From: Dermanyssus gallinae
Lineage: Eukaryota; Arthropoda; Arachnida; Mesostigmata; Dermanyssidae
NCBI GenBank assembly: GCA_003439945.1
Contig: QVRM01001001.1
Location: forward strand, 50,001-114,000
Length of the DNA stretch: 64,000 nucleotides
Reading direction: 5' to 3'
The notes under the pieces are model-generated. The model did no database searches. It was not told the DNA's origin and was given only the letters and a program-made list of their open reading frames with translations. Both the position numbers and the translations under genes were made by a program. Shown piece by piece: positions 56,882 to 64,000 of this stretch; position 1 is the stretch's first letter; the number at the start of each line of letters is the position of its first letter.

Positions 56882-58211
56882 CGAGGTGTGTTCAAAAAGG
56901 TGTGTTATCGCGACTTTTGTGTTTTTTTCAAAAATTATTCATTTATTCATGAATATCTATTTTGTCCCCTTCAAAGTAATCCCCATGATATATTATACAC
57001 TTGTGCCAACGGTTTTTCCAATCTTCGAAGCACTTCAAAAAACCATTTTTTTTATCTTGTTCAGCTCCTCCTTCGATGCCGTCTTTATCTCGTCAAGCGT
57101 AGCGTAACGTCGTCCTTTCATGGGCCTCTTCAGTTTAGGGAACAAGAAAAAGTCACAGGGGGCCAGATCTGGGGAATACGGTGGCTGCGGCATCATTAGT
57201 GTGTTGTTTTTGGCCAAAAACTCGCGCACAAGCAACGATGTGTGACACAGGGGCGTTATCGTGGTGCAAAAGCCAATTTTTGTTCTTCCACAAATCCGGG
57301 CGTTTCTGGCGGATTGCTTCGCGCAAATTGCGCATAACTTGCAGGTAATATTCCTTATTGACCGTTCTACCCTGTGGCAAGAACTCATGATGCACCACGC
57401 CCCTGCAATCGAAGAAAACTGTCAGCAAAACTTTCACATTCGACCGAACTTGGCGCGCTTTTTTCGGTCTTGGTTCGTGCGGCAGCTTCCATTGAGATGA
57501 TTGAGCTTTGGTTTCCACGTCATAACCATAAACCCACGATTCGTCACCAGTTATGACCCTCTGGAGCAAATTTGGGTCGTCGCGGACAGAGTCCAACATC
57601 TCATTAGCAATGTTCATGCGATGCTGTTTTTGGTCGCAATTGAGCAATTTTGGTACGAATTTCGCGGCGACCCGTCTCATGCCCAAATCATTGATAAAAA
57701 TCGAATGGCACGAGCCAATCGATATGTTTAGGTCCTCAGCAACTTCTCTAACGGTGATTCGACGATTGGCCAATACCATTTTCTCCACTTCATTAATTTT
57801 TTTTCGTCTGTTGTTGAAGTGCTCGGGCGTCCGGCACGCTCTTCGTCGTTCACATCTTCTCGGCCTTCTGAGAACATTTTGTACCACCGATAAACGTTGC
57901 TTCGGTCCAAGGTAGCTTCTCCGTATGCCACAGTCAACATTCGGAATGCATCCGCGCACTTAATTTCGTTTTTCACACAAAATTTGATACAGGTTCTTTG
58001 ATCCATTTTTTTGAATAGGTAAAAATCGAAGACGATCCAAAACACGTGCAAGCAAAGCAGCTGTCAACAATTAAGTGAACATTCAAAATGGCCGAGCTTG
58101 TCGGCATAAGTGAGAGACATGAGTACCAACATAACGCCACAAAAAATCGAAATTCGAATATACGTAACCCGCGAAAATTCAAAAGTCGCGATACTTTTTA
58201 AACACACCTCG
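56882..58211 (-). mobile_element. Mariner transposon, structurally complete, with TA target duplication
   Basis: The 1330-bp element starts CGAGGTGTGTTCAAAAAGG and ends with the inverted TTTTTAAACACACCTCG, and is flanked by TA on both sides. The terminal repeats reach the TCGCGACTTTT block about 35 bases inside, with a 6-base gap. The minus strand carries one transposase. Placement inside a larger inverted repeat suggests it jumped into an existing element at a (TA)n site. Confidence 0.92.
57035..58006 (-). pseudogene. Mariner transposase (DD34D), inactivated by frameshifts
   Basis: Mariner transposase cuts and pastes its own element at TA sites. Starting at the ATG at 58006, the N-terminal HTH part reads MDQRTCIKFCVKNEIKC and ends near STSTTDEK. 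A frameshift in a T-run (about 57797-57804) leads to KINEVEKMVLANRRITVREV. All three catalytic regions are visible: TGDESWVYGYD, HHDNAP and SPDLAPCDFFLF, with 34 residues between the last two Asp. A second frameshift lies just after HHDNAP (about 57250) and a third in the T-run near 57045 before the C-terminal W-K-R-W-H-K-C region. So few lesions indicate recent inactivation, or assembly errors in homopolymers. Confidence 0.9.
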
Positions 58212-58284
58212 TATATATATATATATTGGAAAATAAGGAGTCCATTCCAAGGGACGCGAAAAAAAGGTTTACAACAGGGTGAAA

Positions 58285-58482
58285 CGCGTTTGAAACATAT
58301 GTAGAGGGTCCTCTCCTTAAATCATTATCTAATATTGCAAAAGCGGTTCTTTCTTATTCGGCGCAAAGTTAGACTGCATGCAGATCAGTCTCCCTATCGC
58401 CCCCGCATGCTATTACAATATAATTACGTGTAAACTCGCAACGCTAATAACACAAAAGTTTAATAAATCTACGGCAACTTTT
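58285..58482. repeat. Inverted repeat, right arm (198 bp)
   Basis: Partner of 56653-56850, starting CGCGTTTGAAACAT. Only a handful of mismatches were seen, so the duplication is much younger than most fossils here or is kept similar by gene conversion. Confidence 0.92.
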
Positions 58483-58505
58483 CAAGTCTTTCAAAGTCGA
58501 CTTTC

Positions 58506-58723
58506 AAAGTCCGTTCCAAAAATGTTAAATGTCTTGCAAATACCCGCTCAACGGGAAATGTCTAAAGTATAGTACTAATACACACCAAGGTTCTTTTAAG
58601 GAATATATATATATGTATAACGTTATTCGTTGAAAGAACCTTGGTGTGTATTAGTACTATAGTTAAGACATTTCCCGTTGAGCGGGTATTTGCAAGACAT
58701 TTAACATTTTTGAAACGGACTTT
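58506..58723. repeat. Short palindrome from a mariner fossil
   Basis: Bases 58506-58597 are the near-perfect reverse complement of 58632-58723 around a 34-base AT-rich spacer. The arms encode AAKSVSKMLNVLQIPAQREM-like mariner sequence on opposite strands, so it arose by inverted duplication of a transposase fragment. Confidence 0.85.
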
Positions 58724-59450
58724 GCTGCCAATCTTCAATGCATAAAATATTGGTTAAGACTGTTACAACTAATCCACAAGATATCTCAAATTCCTCAACT
58801 ATCCTTGGGATAGTAGTTAAGCGACTGTTGAGTAAGATATCACGAATTTTTCAACGTTTTCGTCTGTCACCGATGAAGGCCTTCTCGTTCGTCTCCAAAG
58901 CGACGGTACCTCCTATACACAGTGTTTCGGAATACTGCATGCTCACAATAAGCAGTTCGTAATATTTCCACCACTGTAGAGCATGTGATTTTACTATTTA
59001 CCACAGAACTTGATACAAAGTCGTTGCCCATTCATGTTCAGCTTCTTTAAAATCGCCGAATCTCGTTTTTTTTACTTTTCTGAACCCATCTGAGACAATA
59101 AACTCCGCCACCAATTGACGCAAAATGTGGCCTGTGCATAGCTGATGAATGACGCTTCTTAGGAAAACGCGGAAGATTTTCGGCAAAATTCAACATACTT
59201 GTTCATCCATCCTCGTATATTGACTATAAAGGCATACTATTGCTTCATCTGTGACGAGTTTTTGCGCGCTGAACTCTCGGCAAACAATTTTTGGATCTTC
59301 CATCACGACAACGCACTGATGCACATATCGTTACTGAATTCCGATTATTTGATGAAAAATTTGATATCTACATTTCTGCAACCTTCCTATTAGCCTTACC
59401 TGGTTTCGCGCAACTTTTCCGATCCTAACGGAAAAAAATATTGAAGGACA
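58724..59450. mobile_element. Rearranged mariner fossil (halves in opposite orientation)
   Basis: On the minus strand 58740-59180 contains the N-terminal part (TRFGDFKEAEHEWATTLYQV and GGTVALETNEKAF). On the plus strand 59220-59440 contains the catalytic part (NNFWIFHHDNALMHISLLNS, DYLMKNLIST). The catalytic half is thus inverted relative to the N-terminal half. Confidence 0.65.
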
Positions 59451-59526
59451 AGGTTTCTAGACTATGAGGACGAATGAGGATAAAGAAAAAATAATTTGAA
59501 ATAAATGAAATTGTATCGGAGCGTTT

Positions 59527-59572
<46 letters not shown>

Positions 59573-60569
59573 ACAATTCAGAGAGGGATTTAAAAGCAAG
59601 AGCGTTGAGCTGCTTGTTTGCTGGGTTAAAATGCGCTGAACTGCTGTCCATTGGGTTAGAATGCGCAATGCGACTATCTATCGGTGCAGCCAGGCTTCTA
59701 CAACAGTAGCAAGTATCCTGTAATGGCCCTGACTCTGCGACGTATGATTGACTTACGGTTACGTGTGATTGAGTTACGCATCCACCCCCTCGTCGTAGTT
59801 GTTGTTGAGCTAGACGGACGCGTTGCTGATGATGCACTCAATCAGGCAGGAATAGCTCGATTCGTGGCATTCCCACTTAGCACAACTTGACGACGCATGT
59901 CTTTTGAAATTGGCCCATTTGCTGTTGACCGCTTTTACTACTGCAACGAATACTACGGTGGTATAATAGATAAAGCACTCAAGCAGTAGTAGAATCTAGA
60001 TTCATTTGCTGAAAGGGGTGAAAAAGAGAGAGGGAAAGATACATAAGGTTCGGGGGTGTCCCAGCCCGTGAGTCCGACTTGGACTGATGAGGCTGAATTG
60101 ACCTAACGTTTTGTTCCAACGTCTCCAATTTTTTTGCCCCAATCTAATGAAATGTGCTGGCCGTTTCTGTCTGACTTGGATCTGCCAGGGCACATGTACG
60201 GCAGGCGACTCGAAACTGGCGGAGAAAAAAAGAGCTAAATGCACATACAAATGTTATGCATGAGAAAGCGAAATGAGGTTAGCCACATTTTTGATGGGTT
60301 TAACAAATCACTAGCTAAGCTATGTAGATAACTTAACGCGACGTGGAATACCTCATTGCGGAAACATTGGGTGGGGATTCGTGCTATGTCGCCAAGTGCT
60401 GGAAAGCCACTGTAATGCGTAACGATAATTTTGGTCTTTATATCGTGCCTCGCTTTCCACCCCGCTCCCCGGTATACCCACCGGACGGTAGCGCAGAAAA
60501 CTCTCGTCGAAAGGAAATGACATTAGGTAAATGGAGGAATAAATATTAGTTAACGTACAATTGGTGTCC

Positions 60570-60618
<49 letters not shown>

Positions 60619-61340
60619 ATTCCTACACATGTCATAATGCTCGAGGGGAGCTTTTTTAAATTTTCCTTTGTTAGAGTACAGGTTAGTCCGTCGAGAAGCA
60701 GCAAAGGAAGAAAAACACCGAATTGATTGTTTTTCTGGCGATGTTGTCGTGGACTCTATGATGACATTTTGTCGATGGATCGAAGACCAGAGAAGAGAAG
60801 AAATGAAGGCAGGCGTGGCAGTAAGAGTAGCGACAAAAACGATATAGCCATCTTGTGTCTGCGCAATGAATACATCGTCGTTTCTTCTCGGCATCGGTAA
60901 CGTTGAGATCTCCGATGCTCGCCTCGGCGAGGTGCGAATCGTATGGACTTCAGTAGGAAGTACGGATGAAGACGAGAAAGAGCCGGAGAGGGTGACAGAG
61001 AATAACGGGCAGGCAATCGGAAGGAGGAGTGAGGAGTGGTCGTAGTGGCGATGGTGTTGGTGGTAATGGGAGTAAAGGGAACATTTTCTTCGACATGAAA
61101 ACGAGAGGATCCGCAAAAACGCTGAGCCGAAGGCGGTGCCAGTCCAATGGCGACGACATCGACGTCGGCTTCAGCTGACTTCATTTCTTTTCATCGACCT
61201 GTATGTAACAATATCGGATTGTTCTAGTCTATCAATATTTGGCGACAACACATAGATCGTCTGTCGTCGAACGAGATGAACGTTTGAAAAGCTGAACGTT
61301 TACGAAACGCTTCAAACGAAATTTTTCTATTGCAGTAGCA
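59451..61340. other. No gene seen; (TA)n at 59531-59567 and 60573-60615
   Basis: Mixed-composition sequence. Both longer minus-strand ORFs (60550-61116 and 60756-61184) overlap each other and a (TA)n tract and show no family motif. Confidence 0.45.
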
Positions 61341-61352
61341 GCAGCAGCAGCA

Positions 61353-61402
61353 GAAAGTGTCCCCTGAGGTTAATTGATAGTCAACCATCAAGGGACACTT
61401 TC
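61353..61402. other. Short hairpin after a CAG run
   Basis: GAAAGTGTCCC at 61353-61363 pairs with GGGACACTTTC at 61392-61402. After one mismatch, TGA and GGTT pair with AACC and TCA around an 11-base loop. It follows TTGCAG and (CAG)5. Confidence 0.75.
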
Positions 61403-62800
61403 AGTTAGGGCAACTGTCGTTGTAAAATTGCCGTCGGTATAGTACTTGTGGATGTAGTCTTTATAGGAGTAGCTGAAATGTAAATGGAATTTCAGTCGTA
61501 TTAGCCATCGTCACGGCAGACGCAGCCGATGTAGTTGACGAAATAAGCGCGCGAGTTTCCTTTTTGTTTAATATAGAAAGACGCCGTGTGTGTGGATGTA
61601 TGTAGAAGCCGCGCTAAATCCCGCCGCTGGTCGGTCGTAGTTGCGCTAAGCTTAAACTGCTTCAAAAGCTTAAAATGACAAAGCCCGCTTCGTGCTTTCA
61701 CGTGCTTGATGCACGTGTTGTTGTGTGTGCTTGACCTTAGTGTGCTTGATCCTTGGCCCTTTTGGTGCAGCACTCACTTCTACTGGGGCAGGCTTCATCG
61801 GGGTGCGACTGACGCTGCTCTAAGCGGACATGAACCACATATGTGGATTGTGTGTGATACTGCGGGTGAGGGGGGAGGTGAAAGGTGAGTCCTTATGAGA
61901 TCAGAAACTTACTTGCCATTAAAGCATGATAGCGCTAGAGGTGTGCGCTACATCAAACTCATGTAGTTCAATGTGACGAAATGTGTCTTTATCTCTCTCT
62001 CTCGCGTTCTCCCTCTATATCCTTCTCTGCCAGTAACAGAAATCCATTACTGTATCAGCGTATGCTGAACCGTCCCCAGAGTTGGCTCGCTGGCAAAAGG
62101 CCCCTGGCTCGTTCGATTGGTTCGTCTCATGCGAGTGGTTTGCTCTCTTTCTCTGCCCCATGACGACCTCACCAGCATAACTAAATGCTCAACTCTCAAT
62201 GAAGCACCAGAGTGCTGTCTTCTAGTCTAGCTGGCCGGGCGGTGTATCTTGGCCGATGGACCGATAATTCGACAGTGCTCTTCGGGTCGGCCTGTAATGC
62301 GACTTTGTGATCATTCGCGACTGGTTCGTCCTGTTTGTGATTCGTACGAGCCAAACGGATCGAGCGGAGGAAGAGTCACCATGAGAGACAAAGTAGCACC
62401 ATGGACCTACACATATCCGGATGGGTTCGTCCTTGTGTGAGTGGCATAACACAGAAGCAATCATAGCTGTTTACATTAACTACAACATAGACAATCAGTT
62501 ACATGTGCATAAAGAAACTCAAGTATAGGAATAACAGAATACCCCCAAAAAACACTTAATTTGCACTGAATAAAGGGTGGAAGGAGGCTGGAATGCAGTG
62601 AAGCCCACGAAGCCGCCTTGCTGTGTGATTCTCTGGCTACACGCGAATGATTTCAAGTTTTGCAACACATTGTGGTAAAAGCCTTATTTGGCTTCTAGGA
62701 TTGTTTATTTATTGTCACATCGAAGAAATGGTCAATGAGATCAGCGCTTACAAAACGGTTAGAGTGTCTGCGCGTCGCAAAAAAGTTGACAAGGACGGAA
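61403..62800. other. No gene seen
   Basis: Moderate-GC sequence with no recognised motif. Confidence 0.45.
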
Positions 62801-62805
62801 GGTTT

Positions 62806-62903
62806 ACAACATTCAGCTTGATATTACGTCCGTTTGTGATATTGATACATTTTTATAGATTTATGGGTATCACAAACGGATGCAATATCAAGCTGAATGT
62901 TGT
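62806..62903. repeat. 98-base hairpin, MITE-like
   Basis: ACAACATTCAGCTTGATATT at 62806 pairs with AATATCAAGCTGAATGTTGT ending at 62903. The inner CCGTTTGTGATA and TATCACAAACGG also pair. The loop is about 14 bases and AT-rich. A (TA)n tract follows directly. Confidence 0.8.
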
Positions 62904-63458
62904 GAATGTTGTATATATATATATATATCTCGAAAAATATCTTCTGCTTAGTCTTTTTAGGAATCTTCTCTGGGTGCCTGCAATCTTACCTATGTGTTTG
63001 AACAAGTATGTAAGATCCGTTGACATTAATGCACCGAGATGTCGCGTAACATTTGTGGCGGGCAATGCTGTTCCGTTGAACTGATAGTCCAGATTGAAAC
63101 TGAGCTATAACGAGGTATTTAGGAACGGAAAACTCCATCCCACCAGCACCAGCGGAAGATGGCGTGCAGTCGACAGCGGACAGCGGTAGTGCAGTATGCT
63201 CTGAGGGAGAGTCAAAGGAAGTGTATATTTTTGTAAGTTGTTGGCGTACAAAAGGTATTTAATACTCGACGTCATGTAAGATTTTATGTCCAAAACAAAT
63301 ACTGGTATCGCAAAAGCTGAGAAGCTGAACTTGCTTGCTGCGGTGCTCCGTTGTCACGATTCCGTACTAGGTTTAGTTCGCCCAGTTCGAATTTAGGTTC
63401 GGTCTGAGGACTAGTGAGTTTGAGCTGGTCACCAACATTTGTTAATGTTTGTTTCAGC

Positions 63459-63489
<31 letters not shown>

Positions 63490-64000
63490 AGTTCATGTTG
63501 CTGTGATCATCGATTCAGCTATTGGGATGCTTCATGGAAACTTCAGAAGCCTGCTTAAATGCTTATCAATATGGAAACTGGGCGATTTTTCCATTAGCTT
63601 TCAGTACGCAGTACCCCTTTATGCAACTGGTCTTCCGACGAAGCCGGAAGAAGAGGACAGACACTATGCTGTTCTGGATGGAGACGTCACTCACCGCTTT
63701 TGAGAAGATAATAGACTTGCCGTGCGTACTGCGACGTGACCCGCATTCCGAGCGACGGCGACTTCGACGGCGTGTGTGTGTATGGCGTCCCAGCACTGAA
63801 GTCGAGCCCCGAATAAGTGAGGTGCTGCCATCGGTAGTATGTGACCTTAGTAGTAGAAGTGGTGGCGGTGGTCGTGGTGGTGGCTTTAATGACGCTTGTG
63901 GTGCAGACCACACTGCACTCTATATGAACTACGAATGTAGACTATGCAAAAATACAAGTCGCCAGGCTTGTTCTGACTCAAACGTTGAACGCGCACAAAC
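62904..64000. other. No gene seen; (GTT)n at 63460-63490
   Basis: No RT, transposase or host family motif was recognised. ORFs near the right edge are short and repeat-driven. Confidence 0.45.

Noticed and set aside
60550..61184. Two overlapping minus-strand ORFs of 142 and 188 codons
   Set aside because: They are in different frames over the same DNA, one runs into a (TA)n tract, and neither shows a recognisable domain or splice context.

Overview
The window is eukaryotic nuclear DNA, most likely from an arthropod. Evidence is spliced GT-AG genes, introns of 0.2-3.3 kb, long (TA)n, (ATT)n and (CAA/CAG/GTT)n tracts, and many decayed transposable elements. The style of the non-LTR reverse-transcriptase fossils recalls chelicerates (ticks, mites), but this is a low-confidence inference.

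Only one host gene can be supported well. It is a SERBP1/HABP4-family (Drosophila vig-like) mRNA- and ribosome-binding protein on the + strand, with twelve coding exons from 26964 to 38701. Splice phases agree across all introns. Conserved blocks at the N-terminus ([18 protein letters not shown]), in the middle ([24 protein letters not shown]), in the RGG region and at the C-terminus ([12 protein letters not shown]) identify it. The one inconsistency is a single-base frame change inside the GC-rich RGG exon. The transposon-poor, trinucleotide-rich blocks before it (about 19.5-26.96 kb) and after it (38.7-42.2 kb) probably hold its promoter/5' exons and its 3' UTR, with an AATAAA at 42167. A similar CAG/CAA-rich island at 48.6-51.0 kb ends in a good splice donor and may be the 5' region of another gene.

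Nearly everything else is repeat DNA. Region 1-19.1 kb is a graveyard of non-LTR retrotransposons: R1-like, CR1/jockey-like, one with a zinc-knuckle ORF1, and a family with a C-terminal Cys/His and KRPDG block. They are often nested in each other and hit by tRNA-derived SINEs. Gene introns hold a mariner fossil (27.6-28.1 kb), an inverted-repeat element (29.28-29.74 kb), SINE copies, an R1-like LINE (34.7-36.1 kb) and a perfect 20-bp-stem hairpin (36447-36500). Region 45-48.3 kb again holds LINE and SINE fossils. Region 51.3-59.5 kb is dominated by DNA transposons: five mariner-related loci in the whole window, a roughly 1.07 kb palindrome (52010-53080), and a structurally complete mariner (56882-58211) sitting inside the loop of a 198-bp inverted repeat. 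Region 59.5-64 kb shows no recognisable gene.

No CRISPR array, operon, phage or obvious new defence or metabolic system was seen. The most interesting signals are structural: perfect hairpins near or in the SERBP1-like gene, a tandemly duplicated GC-rich block upstream of it, a LINE family whose 3' tail carries a tRNA-like module, and the palindromic transposon nests.
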